From IMG/VR virus record IMGVR_UViG_3300007541_000042, positions 1 through 42,983 of that record: 42,983 bases of DNA. The stretch is one strand, 5' to 3'. Under the pieces are notes generated by a model. That model worked only from the letters and a program-made list of their open reading frames with translations, made no database searches and was not told where the DNA came from. Source of the DNA: a virus. Shown one piece after another: positions 7,832 to 16,388 of this stretch; position 1 is the stretch's first letter, and the number at the start of each line of letters is the position of its first letter. Position numbers and translations under genes: made by a program.

Positions 7832-7996
7832 CTAAAGAAGTAGTTTAATACGCTCTATATAAGCGAGGGCCTCATCTGAATTACTAAAGTATGGTGTACC
7901 TGAAGTACAATAATTTAAAAAATCTAAACCAGACTCTAATTGTGATTCTAAATCGTCCAAATAGGCTTTAAGATAATGTTTCTGCTGTTCTTCCAT
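7832..7996 (-). CDS. Hypothetical small acidic protein
   Basis: A 54-codon frame from ATG 7994-7996 to TAG 7832-7834, beginning MEEQQKHYLKAYLDDLESQL. It fills the 190-base gap between the MoxR and VWA genes. The ribosome binding site is weak (AAAGG about 12 bases upstream). The product is acidic and helical. It may be a small partner of the MoxR/VWA pair, but only position suggests this. Confidence 0.5.
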   Translation of the reverse strand: MEEQQKHYLKAYLDDLESQLESGLDFLNYCTSGTPYFSNSDEALAYIERIKLLL

Positions 7997-8010
7997 ATTC
8001 TATTTTACCT

Positions 8011-9045
8011 TTAGAGTAATAGATCTCGGCCTTCAGTTACAACCCAGTTTCCAATAGATCTCTCATTTTTCATAGAGGGATCTCTAGATAGTACATCTCG
8101 GACACAGAAAGCGGCAAACTCTTTAGAAGGAAGTCTACGTACATAAGTAATTAAAGCAGAAGCAGTCTCTTTGCGAACCTTGTGAGCAAGGTTAGAGCAT
8201 AAAGCATAAAGAATATCCGGTTGAGAAGGTATTTCCGCTGTCTCTGGGTATTCAAAAATGTTTTCTGCTTTTGGCAAATCTCGATAAATCCTTAAGTAGC
8301 CAATAAAGTCAATTACTGCGGCTTCGCCTATCTGGCCGATAAGAGCACCTCTTTCTGCCATGCCTCCTAACCCTAAACTCAGAATAGTATTCACACGTTC
8401 CCAAGAACGAGGAGAGGGACAAGCATCTGCTGAGGGGTCAAACTTTTGTAACCATTCAGGACGATCATTGATAAAGCCCGTAACTTCCGGACAAAATCCA
8501 TTAGCCAATGCATATTTACGAAAGCCTTCGTGATCTGTTTCAATATGAAAATGGGTCAAGCGATCTTTTAAGTGGCTAGGTAACTGTTGAGTACCTGCTC
8601 TAGCGCTCATTGGGTTTCCTGCACATACTATTACAACATTACTAGGTAAACGGTGCTCACCAATACGGCGCTCATTTACCAATTGTGCTGTTATGTTCAA
8701 GTTAGCACCTGGGGCTTGTGGTAACTCATCAAGAAACAAAATAGTCGGTACATCTTCCGAGAACCCCTTCATGAAGAACGGAGCATAACGATCATACTGC
8801 TTTTTCTCATGGTTGACAACTGGGAAACCACCCAGTTCACCCGCATCAAACTGAGCGATAATTACACTAACAAGATTGTAGCCTAGTTTCTTAGCCAAAT
8901 CTGAGATTGCTGTGGTTTTACCTTCACCGGGCAAAGACCAAAGCATTGGAATTAGGAACTCAGAATCCGAGGGATTGCCTTTAGCGATCTCAAGGTTGTG
9001 TTGGATCATTTTAGAGGTAATTTCGATTGCGTTTGAAAGTTTCAT
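8011..9045 (-). CDS. MoxR-family AAA+ ATPase
   Basis: I start at ATG 9043-9045 (MKLSNAIEITSKMI), which has GGAG 8 bases upstream; an ATG 13 codons earlier reads through that binding site. The 344-residue ATPase has Walker A SLPGEGKTT (about 37-45), Walker B ILFLDELPQ, sensor-1 CAGNP and the arginine-rich SHLKDRLTHFHIE segment of MoxR/RavA-type proteins. MoxR ATPases remodel or insert metal into partner proteins together with VWA proteins; the VWA gene follows. The target in phage infection is unknown. Confidence 0.85.
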   Translation of the reverse strand: MKLSNAIEITSKMIQHNLEIAKGNPSDSEFLIPMLWSLPGEGKTTAISDLAKKLGYNLVSVIIAQFDAGELGGFPVVNHEKKQYDRYAPFFMKGFSEDVPTILFLDELPQAPGANLNITAQLVNERRIGEHRLPSNVVIVCAGNPMSARAGTQQLPSHLKDRLTHFHIETDHEGFRKYALANGFCPEVTGFINDRPEWLQKFDPSADACPSPRSWERVNTILSLGLGGMAERGALIGQIGEAAVIDFIGYLRIYRDLPKAENIFEYPETAEIPSQPDILYALCSNLAHKVRKETASALITYVRRLPSKEFAAFCVRDVLSRDPSMKNERSIGNWVVTEGRDLLL

Positions 9046-9135
9046 ATAAATATCTCCGGTATTTAAGTTCAATTTAAACTTCATATATTCAGATATTCAA
9101 GCAGACACTGGCATTGCACACTGATCTGGCTAAAT

Positions 9136-9161
9136 AAAAAAACCCCTATTTACTATAGGGG
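9136..9161 (-). terminator. Rho-independent terminator
   Basis: On the minus strand CCCCTAT (9161-9155) pairs with ATAGGGG (9149-9143), loop of 5, followed by seven T. It lies directly after the stop of the gene at 9168 and before the MoxR gene, closing the nucleotide-metabolism block. About 85 bases separate it from the MoxR start; I see no clear promoter there. Confidence 0.88.
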
Positions 9162-9167
9162 CGGGAA

Positions 9168-9425
9168 TTACCTACTACCTGTTACAGCGTGATAAACGCC
9201 AAAGATTGCGCCCAATGTAGCACAAAATTCTACAGGTAAGAATGTTGCATAACCAACAAATACGCCTGCGGTAGTTGCGGCAAAGACTTTAACAAAAGCT
9301 TCATCTTTTAAAATCTTTTTGCCGAACTCAAGTAATATAGAAGAAAGTTGTTTAGCTTCTTCAGATTTAACTGCGGCTTTTGTTGAATTAATAACATTCG
9401 AAGGTATTACTCTTAAGTTTCTCAT
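9168..9425 (-). CDS. Small membrane protein
   Basis: I start at ATG 9423-9425 (MRNLRVIPSNVINSTK), with AGGGA 5 bases upstream; a GTG six codons earlier has no binding site. The 85-residue protein has a polar, helical N-terminal half and a hydrophobic C-terminal half with two short membrane-like stretches (VFAATTAGVFVGYATFL and FCATLGAIFGVYHAV). Its size would suit a holin, but it lies far from the endolysin and beside ribonucleotide reductase. Role unknown. Confidence 0.6.
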   Translation of the reverse strand: MRNLRVIPSNVINSTKAAVKSEEAKQLSSILLEFGKKILKDEAFVKVFAATTAGVFVGYATFLPVEFCATLGAIFGVYHAVTGSR

Positions 9426-9450
9426 TATATTCCCTATAATCACGTATATG

Positions 9451-9478
9451 AGGTCTTGGAGAAAGACCTGCGTTTTTT
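9451..9478. other. Hairpin between nrdB and a small membrane protein gene
   Basis: AGGTCTT (9451-9457) and AAGACCT (9463-9469) form a perfect 7-bp stem with a 5-base loop. On the plus strand it is followed by GCG and six T, like a terminator in the antisense direction; on the minus strand, the coding direction, there is no T run. It may be an RNA-processing site or may stop antisense transcription. The T run overlaps the nrdB stop codon. Confidence 0.5.
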
Positions 9479-10424
9479 ACCACTCCCACTCGCCTGTTAG
9501 ACCATCAGAGCTGTATTCGGTTACTACTGTTTCAAAGAAATTATCATGAGAGGTTGTAGTAATTAATGGTTCTAACCATGTTAGGGGATTTTCTTTTACT
9601 TTATAATTAGGCTTGAGGCCAAGTTCAATTAGCCTACGATCAGCAATATACCTAATATACTGCTTCACTTCTTTAGCCTCTAAGCCGTCAATAGGGCCAA
9701 GTTTATACGCCAAATCAATTACTTTATCTTCTAGCATAACTGCTTCGCGTACCATATCATAAATGGCCTTTTTAAACTCATCATTTACAATTCGAGGGTG
9801 TTCTGCGCAAAAGGCTCTAAATAGTTTAGTCATCCCTTCACAATGTAGACTTTCATCTCGAATAGACCATTGTACAATTTCACTCATTCCTCGCATCTTT
9901 CCGAAACGGGAATAGTTAATTAACATTACAAAAGCAGAAAATAAGCTCATACCCTCGTTAATAGCAGATCTAGCAACGGCTTGGGCTAATCCGGAAATGC
10001 TATTGGTATTAATATCAAGCATGAATTCAACTTTATCTCTCATTTGTTCATATTCAAGAAAAGCAGAAAATTCTTCTTCGGGCAAACCAAGAGTATCATT
10101 CAATAGCGCGTAACTGCGTTGATGCGTAAATTCACGATTAGCAAAAGAAGTAAGCATTGATCTTATTTCGTTATTTTTAAATTTGTAAATATAATGCTCT
10201 AAATAATTGGTTCCTACTGCAACATCGGATTGTGTAAACAACCTAAGAATTTGAGTAATATGGTTTCTTTCTTTATCACTTAACTTAGTTTTCCACTGAG
10301 AAACATCATCTTGTAATCGAGCTTCCCATTCGCCCCAATGTATTTTTTCATGTGTAACACTGTATTCTACTGCCCAAGGATACTTAAATGGTTTGTAGGT
10401 TACATTTGGCTCTAATAATGACAC
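9477..10424 (-). CDS. nrdB: Class I ribonucleotide reductase, beta subunit
   Basis: A 315-residue radical-bearing subunit of class I ribonucleotide reductase. Metal ligands are in place: D67, E98 and H101 (in REFTHQRSY), E157 (INEGMSLF), E191 and H194 (DESLH). Y105, four residues after the first His, sits where the tyrosyl radical forms in class Ia enzymes. The acidic/aromatic C-terminal tail GEWEW should dock to the alpha subunit. The start is a GTG with GAGGGG just upstream, overlapping the end of nrdA (3 bases apart). It supplies dNTPs for phage DNA synthesis with NrdA and the dCMP deaminase. Confidence 0.93.
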   Translation of the reverse strand: MSLLEPNVTYKPFKYPWAVEYSVTHEKIHWGEWEARLQDDVSQWKTKLSDKERNHITQILRLFTQSDVAVGTNYLEHYIYKFKNNEIRSMLTSFANREFTHQRSYALLNDTLGLPEEEFSAFLEYEQMRDKVEFMLDINTNSISGLAQAVARSAINEGMSLFSAFVMLINYSRFGKMRGMSEIVQWSIRDESLHCEGMTKLFRAFCAEHPRIVNDEFKKAIYDMVREAVMLEDKVIDLAYKLGPIDGLEAKEVKQYIRYIADRRLIELGLKPNYKVKENPLTWLEPLITTTSHDNFFETVVTEYSSDGLTGEWEW

Positions 10425-10427
10425 TTT

Positions 10428-12413
10428 TTACCCCTCACAGGCTTTACAACCTTCATCATCATCACTAGCAGATTGGTTTTTTAACTCTGTCATCAAATCA
10501 TCGTAACCGCCGATATATCGACCTTCAATATAAATTTGTGGTACTGTTGAAACCTCTCGCCCTGTAACTTCTGCGGCTGTTTTATTAATTATTTCTAAAT
10601 CAACATACTCATAAGGAATTCCATTTAATTCTAATTGCTCTTTCGCTTTAATGCAATAAGGACAACTTTTCTTACCGTATATTACTGTTCTTTCATCATC
10701 TCTCAACGCAACTCTCTCCACTTTTTGACCTACTTTGTCTGCAGTTCTTCCTGCCGCCGTTCGAAGATAATATAAACCTTTTAACCCAGTATCGTATGCT
10801 TTCAAGTGAACACTGTTAACATACTTACGAGGAGCACCAGAGGGGAAAAACAAATTTACTGATTGACCTTGACAAATAAACAACTGCCTATCAGCGGCAT
10901 GTTGAACGACCCAATGCTGGTCTAACTCAAAGGAAGTTTTAAAAACTTTTTTATGGTGAGGAGATAAAAATTCTAATTGTTGAACGCTACCATCATTTTG
11001 CAATATAGATGCCCAAGTTTCCTCAGTATTCATTCCATAATCGTTTTCTAATACTTCTTCAAGATATATATTTTTGATAACATCTGCACCACCCCTTGTA
11101 CGATGCGTATACATATTAGCCTTAAGAGGTTCAATAGATGCAGTGCAATTACAAAGAATGGAACTATTAGCATTAGGAGCAATAGCCAACAAATGAGAAT
11201 TACGAACTTGATAACCCTTTGCATCAGGAGCCTCTCCTTTTTCAAAAGCAAGCCTTTTTGTTCGTGCAATTGCTTCATCTTTAATATAGCTAAATATAAT
11301 TTTATTTAATTTTTGCGCTTCTTCGCTTTCCCATGCAATATTATTTCGCATTAATAATCCATGAAAACCCATAGCACCTAGACCAATGGAACGTTCACGT
11401 TCTGCGCTAAACTTAGCTCTACTCATTTCATCTGGCGCATTTTCGATAAACGCGTCAAGAACATTATCAAGAAACTCTATTAAGTCTCCAATCATATTTG
11501 TTCCAATCCACTCTTCTGCAGTTTCAAGATTAACAGAAGAAAGGCAACAAACGGCAGTTCTTTCTTCATTAGTCGCTAAATGTATTTCATTGCACAGATT
11601 AGAACCGTGTATTTTTAGACCTGCTTTCTTTTGGTATTCTGGTAGTTTAGAATTAGCAGTATCAATAAAGTTAATATAAGGAGAGCCTGTTCTAAATCGA
11701 ACTTCTAAGATGCGTTGCCAAAGCTCACGGGCATTAACTTCGTCTACAATTTTACCTTTATTAGGGCAAATTAATTGCCACGGTTTATTTTCTTTTACTG
11801 CAGTCATAAACTCATCACTAATATTAACTGCATTAAAGAGATTAAAACATTTTCGATTAATATCACCGCCAGTAGGAACTTTAAAATTAATAAATTCTAC
11901 TATATCCGGGTGATTTACATCTAAATAAGCGGCATAAGAACCTTTTCGAGTTTTCCCTTGTTTAAACGCAGTCATTTGAGAATCACTGACTTTCATCATA
12001 GGAATCACACCGGGTGACTTTTCCGTAACGCCTCGAACATTAGACCAGTGTCCACCTACTCCTCCTCCTTTAACAGAAAGCCAAGCAGTTTCTGCATGGT
12101 GTTGAGTCAACCCTACAATTGTATCTGGTACATAAGAAAGGAAACAACTAATAGGTAATCCATTATGTTTTTCTCCCGGTTTAGGAGCATTACTTAGTAT
12201 GGGGCTAGCATACATAAACCAACCCTTAGAGACATATTCGTATATACGTTGGGCGAGTCCTATATTGCCATTACAATATGCAACAGCGGCTCTAGCAAAC
12301 CCTTCTTGAGGTGAAACTTCACCATCTTGAAGGTAATATTCTAGAAGTTTAAAAGCTTGGGTCGATAATCGGGCATCTCTTGCCAAATCGATATCAATAC
12401 CATATTTCTTCAT
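10428..12413 (-). CDS. nrdA: Ribonucleotide reductase alpha subunit with fused glutaredoxin domain
   Basis: A 661-residue fusion. Residues 1 to about 570 are the class I catalytic subunit: substrate-site cysteine C90 (LPISCFLSY), the radical site NLCNEI (C274, E276), the partner cysteine in AVCCLSSVNL, and the YY pair of the radical path in GLKGLYYLRT. There is no N-terminal ATP cone, so the usual dATP off-switch is missing. Residues about 575-645 are a complete glutaredoxin (CPYC at 584-587, STVPQIYI cis-Pro motif, GGYDDL). After it an acidic linker ends in CKAC (656-659), the redox tail that normally ends NrdA. The fusion would supply its own reductant. Confidence 0.93.
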   Translation of the reverse strand: MKKYGIDIDLARDARLSTQAFKLLEYYLQDGEVSPQEGFARAAVAYCNGNIGLAQRIYEYVSKGWFMYASPILSNAPKPGEKHNGLPISCFLSYVPDTIVGLTQHHAETAWLSVKGGGVGGHWSNVRGVTEKSPGVIPMMKVSDSQMTAFKQGKTRKGSYAAYLDVNHPDIVEFINFKVPTGGDINRKCFNLFNAVNISDEFMTAVKENKPWQLICPNKGKIVDEVNARELWQRILEVRFRTGSPYINFIDTANSKLPEYQKKAGLKIHGSNLCNEIHLATNEERTAVCCLSSVNLETAEEWIGTNMIGDLIEFLDNVLDAFIENAPDEMSRAKFSAERERSIGLGAMGFHGLLMRNNIAWESEEAQKLNKIIFSYIKDEAIARTKRLAFEKGEAPDAKGYQVRNSHLLAIAPNANSSILCNCTASIEPLKANMYTHRTRGGADVIKNIYLEEVLENDYGMNTEETWASILQNDGSVQQLEFLSPHHKKVFKTSFELDQHWVVQHAADRQLFICQGQSVNLFFPSGAPRKYVNSVHLKAYDTGLKGLYYLRTAAGRTADKVGQKVERVALRDDERTVIYGKKSCPYCIKAKEQLELNGIPYEYVDLEIINKTAAEVTGREVSTVPQIYIEGRYIGGYDDLMTELKNQSASDDDEGCKACEG

Positions 12414-12415
12414 AG

Positions 12416-12832
12416 TTAGACCTTGTGTGTAGTAACTCCACTAGACTTAAAGAGATCTAGCGCAGTCATATCTTTGTAATCATTGTGATAATAAACATTG
12501 GTTATGCCTGCTTGTATAATAGAAAGCGCACAATTCATACATGGAAAATGAGTACAGTACATAGCCGCTCCATCACCCGATTGAGTAGACTTAGCAAGTT
12601 TAGCTAATGCATTTTGTTCTGCGTGAATCACAGTGGATAATGTTTTTCCGTTGCTATCACGCATAACATTACTAGTTCCTGTAGCAGTACCGTTGTATCC
12701 ATATGCAAGAATATTACGATCTTTAGCGATAACAGCGCCCACTCGGGTTTTACTGTCATAACTTTCTTCAGATGCGCGTTTAGCGACATCGAGCATAAAT
12801 CTTATTTCTTTTTTAGATATCATAGGATTCAC
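12416..12832 (-). CDS. dCMP deaminase family protein
   Basis: A 138-residue zinc deaminase. Zinc ligands and catalytic Glu are visible: H70 and E72 (HAEQNAL), C98 and C101 (FPCMNCAL). GYNGTATGTSN fits the substrate loop of the dCMP/ComEB branch, which feeds dUMP to thymidylate synthesis. No thymidylate synthase is in the window. The start may be GTG 12832, which overlaps the previous stop (ATGTGA), or ATG 12823. It is the first gene of a dCMP deaminase-nrdA-nrdB run with gaps of 2-4 bases. Confidence 0.9.
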   Translation of the reverse strand: MNPMISKKEIRFMLDVAKRASEESYDSKTRVGAVIAKDRNILAYGYNGTATGTSNVMRDSNGKTLSTVIHAEQNALAKLAKSTQSGDGAAMYCTHFPCMNCALSIIQAGITNVYYHNDYKDMTALDLFKSSGVTTHKV

Positions 12833-14559
12833 ATATCATAACCAGCCTTTGTTTCAGACTTAATTACTTCATTTAAAGTTTTCTTCTTAAAATTAACTTC
12901 TTGATTAAGCATTTCTTTAACCCTGTTTAAAGTAAGCTTTCCTCTTTCATAACGAGAAGCTTCTTTTACTGCGTGAAAATCACCGGGGGTTAAATACTTA
13001 AAGTCGCCTAACTTAGCTCTTTTAAACTGTGGAAAATATAATTTAAAACACTTATTTACTTGTTCTTCATTCATAAAGTCAAATTTTATTTTAAGAAATA
13101 ATCGACGAAGAACTGCAGGATCTAAAGAGTCCTCAAAATTACAAGTAGCAATAAAAATTCCTTGATAATTATCTAGTTCATTAAGTAATTGATTTACAAA
13201 AGTTTTTTGATAATTCTTATCAGCTTTGCTTCGGCTTCCGGCAATAGAATCTAACTCATCAATTAACAGTATAGCACCTTGAGCTTCTGCTTCCTTAAAA
13301 GCTTGAGAAAGCTGTTTCTCACCTTCACCTACATACATGCTTTGTAATTCAGCATAAGTTTTCTTTAAGACAGGAAGACCTAACTGGTGGCCTATATAGT
13401 TAGCTAATTTAGACTTGCCAGAGCCGGGAACTCCATAAAATAAAGTAGAAATTACATCTGGCTTTTCATTTTCAGGTTTAGCAAGAATATCTTTAAATTG
13501 ATTTACTAAATCCTCTGCAGATCGATCAATGTTTAACAATGATAAATCATATGTATTAAAAGATTTCTTAGTTGGAAGCAAAGACGTATGATGTTTATTC
13601 AACTCAATTTCAATATTTTTTCCATAGTGAATTGATTCAGGGGTTGCACAAATACCTTCTGCTTCTGAGGCCATTGCTTTTAAAGCACGTACTTGCGCCG
13701 CCATATATTTAATTTCTTGATTAGAAAAGGGAACAGGATCAACTCTTAAAGCTATACCCGGTAAATTGATTCCTGTAAAAGTAACACTACACATATTACC
13801 TTCGGCCCAGTCCCTTTCAGTAGATCCGCTTTTTTGTGAGGTCCTACCTGCTAGCAAGTCGCTTAAAAAGTCTATACTTGGCTCATCTAACTCTCTGTTT
13901 GAAGAAGACTTACCAGATGCAATACCCTTTAAATACTCGGAATAATTTTGAATTTCACCTGCAAACCACATCGCTATTGCAATAGGTCTGCTACTGTAAT
14001 TAAAAGGCTTTTCTTCATCTAAAATAGAATAAGCTTCATTTCTTCTTTTATTATAAATACCTAATGTTTCTTGGCTAGAGGGTTGTCCTCTCTTACCAAT
14101 ACCGGGTCGCCTTACAATAAGGCTTTGTATCCAAGGGCCATTCATAAATTCTTCTAAAATTTTTGATCCAACTTGAACAGGTAAATCTACTCCGCTTTGC
14201 CCCGGTTTTGTTATCAGTTCTGCTTCTTCAATACCTTGCGCGGCTTCTCTTATCTGGCTAGCGCACCGTGACATATTATTCCAAACCTTTCGATCGTCAT
14301 GGTATAGCTTTTCCCAATTAAGTGCGGCTTCCCAAGAATCTAACATATCGTAGAGCATTTTAGAAGAAACATCTTTTATAGTTATTCTATCTATTTCTTC
14401 TTCAATAAATAATTCATCATGATAAGACAAGTATAACTCTTTTAGGAATTCATAAGAAATCCTAGTGGGTCCAGTAGTCACTTCTATAACACTTGCAAAG
14501 TAGCAAAGTGTAATAGTTAAACTTTCTTGACAAACAACTAACTCTTTATCTGCCGCCAT
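12829..14559 (-). CDS. AAA+ ATPase with large unknown N-terminal region
   Basis: A 576-residue protein. The C-terminal part is a standard AAA+ module: Walker A GVPGSGKS (376-383), Walker B LLIDELDS (431-438), sensor-1 FIATCNFED and an arginine-finger stretch LDPAVLRRLF. It is closest in feel to FtsH/spastin-type remodelling ATPases. Residues 1-340 are helical and not recognised; they contain a Gly/Arg/Ser patch (about 150-165). A strong AGGAGG precedes the ATG. It lies 9 bases after the primase-helicase gene, so a role in replication or in remodelling a replisome protein is possible, but no substrate can be named. Confidence 0.8.
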   Translation of the reverse strand: MAADKELVVCQESLTITLCYFASVIEVTTGPTRISYEFLKELYLSYHDELFIEEEIDRITIKDVSSKMLYDMLDSWEAALNWEKLYHDDRKVWNNMSRCASQIREAAQGIEEAELITKPGQSGVDLPVQVGSKILEEFMNGPWIQSLIVRRPGIGKRGQPSSQETLGIYNKRRNEAYSILDEEKPFNYSSRPIAIAMWFAGEIQNYSEYLKGIASGKSSSNRELDEPSIDFLSDLLAGRTSQKSGSTERDWAEGNMCSVTFTGINLPGIALRVDPVPFSNQEIKYMAAQVRALKAMASEAEGICATPESIHYGKNIEIELNKHHTSLLPTKKSFNTYDLSLLNIDRSAEDLVNQFKDILAKPENEKPDVISTLFYGVPGSGKSKLANYIGHQLGLPVLKKTYAELQSMYVGEGEKQLSQAFKEAEAQGAILLIDELDSIAGSRSKADKNYQKTFVNQLLNELDNYQGIFIATCNFEDSLDPAVLRRLFLKIKFDFMNEEQVNKCFKLYFPQFKRAKLGDFKYLTPGDFHAVKEASRYERGKLTLNRVKEMLNQEVNFKKKTLNEVIKSETKAGYDM

Positions 14560-14568
14560 TATTACCTC

Positions 14569-16203
14569 CTACAACTCTGGCTCAGCATTAAAACTATGAT
14601 TTACATACTCTAGACGTCCTGTGTCTAATGAGTAAAAAGCGCCTCCCGCATTTCCTGTTTTTCCTGTAAATCTAGATTTAAGCACTCTTACTTTAATAGT
14701 GTTTCTTTCTGCTTCATTTTCTGCTATCATATTTCTAGCAAAAGCTATGATTTGAAAGCTAATTTGTTTTACAGAACCAGAACCTTTAATATCATCCATA
14801 GAAGGGATTTTACCTTCTTCGAAAGATTTTGTAGATAATCCTGTTTTACGTAAATGGGAAATAACCCCTATCCACACATTATGTTTCTTTGCAGTTTTTA
14901 AAAGATCTGACATAACCTTGTCAACTGCTTGGTTTGCATTATCAGCCTCTACTTCAGAGACTGCAATAGTCAAGTGATCTAAAATAAGATACCGACAACC
15001 CATTAGGCATAGTGTTTCAATTTTATCCATTAATGAGTCATCCGCGACAGAACCTTGGTGGTCTAGTATTTTAATTCGTCCATCACTAAAAACTGTTTCA
15101 AACCCTTTGCGTTTTTCTTCTAAAGACACTTCGACTTCTGAAAGGTTTTTCTTAAGAGCCATTCCAATAAACTTTTCAACAGTTTCACCGGGGCTTTCTT
15201 CCAAAGAAATAATACCAATGTTATCATTAGTGACTTCTTTTAAATGCAAAATAATTTCTTTGATTACGGTAGATTTACCAGAGCCTGTACCTGAGGTAAA
15301 AAGATCAATTTCTCCAAATCTTACACCTTTTACTTTTTCATTAACACCCTCTAAGCAAGGAGGATACGGAACAGAAATAGTTTTCTCTCGTTCTTCATAT
15401 ACCTCCCATAATGCTTCTCCCTGCACAATTCCAGAAGGAGACCAGGGTTGAGCATCCCAAATAGCCCTTAATAAAGCCATATAGCCATGAGTGATTAGCT
15501 CTTCATTGGCATCCTTACATCTAAGCTTTGCAATTCGTACTTTATCAACGCCTACTATTTTACAAGCTTCATTTAAAGCTTTTTGGCCTGCTTCGTCGTT
15601 ATCTAGCATAAGCACAACTTCGTCAAATTGGCGCACCCAAGATCTTTGCGCTAGAAGCTGTTTCATACCATTTGCACTAGGCAAGGAAACTACTGGCCAT
15701 ATTTCTTTACTTTTTTGGTAATAAGCGTATGCAACTGAAAGGGCATCTATTTCACCTTCTGTAATAACTAGCCGCTTTCCTCCATTAAAGAGGCGTTGGC
15801 CAAATAGTCCATCAATAGTGCCAATTGCTTTAAATTCTTTAGGTAATTTTCTTACTTTGTAACCAACAATTTTATTCGTACCATAAGGGTAATAATGTTC
15901 AATTACCTCTCCACTAGAGTCTACCGCCGCTTTTACTCCGAAAAAACTATTTATAGTCTTTGGTATTTGGCGGTCTTTAAATCCTCTTTCTGCATAGTTT
16001 CCAATGTCTTCTACATTTACTTTAATAAAGTTCTCTTTTTGCACTTTTAAAATAGGAGCCTCCTCTTGTATATTAAGGTTTTTATGAATTGCTCCACAAG
16101 CGAAACAGGTAGAGGGTCCTTCTTCGTAAATACCTACTGCATCGCTAGAACCGCAAGTACTACAAGGACCATGTCCTACAAATCTGCTTTTATTATTGCT
16201 CAT
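14569..16203 (-). CDS. T7 gp4-like primase-helicase
   Basis: A 544-residue replicative primase-helicase. The N-terminal zinc ribbon has C14, C17, C33, C36. A TOPRIM domain follows, with TEGEIDAL (148-155) and LDNDEAG (200-206), the acidic residues that bind metal in primer synthesis. The RecA-like helicase has Walker A SGTGSGKST (304-312), Walker B LILDHLTI and a GVISHLRK sensor segment. Length is close to T7 gp4 (566). The C-terminus is not strongly acidic, unlike the T7 protein that docks to its polymerase. The gene is upstream of the AAA+ ATPase and overlaps the small membrane gene by 4 bases. Confidence 0.93.
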   Translation of the reverse strand: MSNNKSRFVGHGPCSTCGSSDAVGIYEEGPSTCFACGAIHKNLNIQEEAPILKVQKENFIKVNVEDIGNYAERGFKDRQIPKTINSFFGVKAAVDSSGEVIEHYYPYGTNKIVGYKVRKLPKEFKAIGTIDGLFGQRLFNGGKRLVITEGEIDALSVAYAYYQKSKEIWPVVSLPSANGMKQLLAQRSWVRQFDEVVLMLDNDEAGQKALNEACKIVGVDKVRIAKLRCKDANEELITHGYMALLRAIWDAQPWSPSGIVQGEALWEVYEEREKTISVPYPPCLEGVNEKVKGVRFGEIDLFTSGTGSGKSTVIKEIILHLKEVTNDNIGIISLEESPGETVEKFIGMALKKNLSEVEVSLEEKRKGFETVFSDGRIKILDHQGSVADDSLMDKIETLCLMGCRYLILDHLTIAVSEVEADNANQAVDKVMSDLLKTAKKHNVWIGVISHLRKTGLSTKSFEEGKIPSMDDIKGSGSVKQISFQIIAFARNMIAENEAERNTIKVRVLKSRFTGKTGNAGGAFYSLDTGRLEYVNHSFNAEPEL

Positions 16204-16388
16204 TTTCTAATATTATTTTTGTAAGCAAATAAACTAAATGCAGTAACTGTAGAAACACCTAAATAAAAAAATCCAAGGTTATCTAGAATAACTCCATAGA
16301 AATAAAACAACACAAGGTTGTAAAGAGTCATTGTTACAGCCCAAAGAATAAGCCCTAATGTTATAAAAGAGTTAATTACTGCAAACAT
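16200..16388 (-). CDS. Small two-TM protein
   Basis: A 62-residue very hydrophobic protein with two or three membrane segments (about 5-31 and 38-56) and a basic end NNIRK. GGAGAAA precedes the ATG. It overlaps both neighbours, the GIY-YIG nuclease gene (17 bases) and the primase gene (4 bases). No family recognised; small membrane proteins inside replication blocks could anchor the replisome or inhibit host functions, but nothing here shows which. Confidence 0.65.
   Translation of the reverse strand: MFAVINSFITLGLILWAVTMTLYNLVLFYFYGVILDNLGFFYLGVSTVTAFSLFAYKNNIRK

Noticed and set aside
12416-12832. Cytidine deaminase acting on nucleosides or RNA
   Set aside because: The HAE and PCxxC motifs are shared, but the GYNGTATG loop and the place beside nrdA/nrdB fit the dCMP deaminase branch better.
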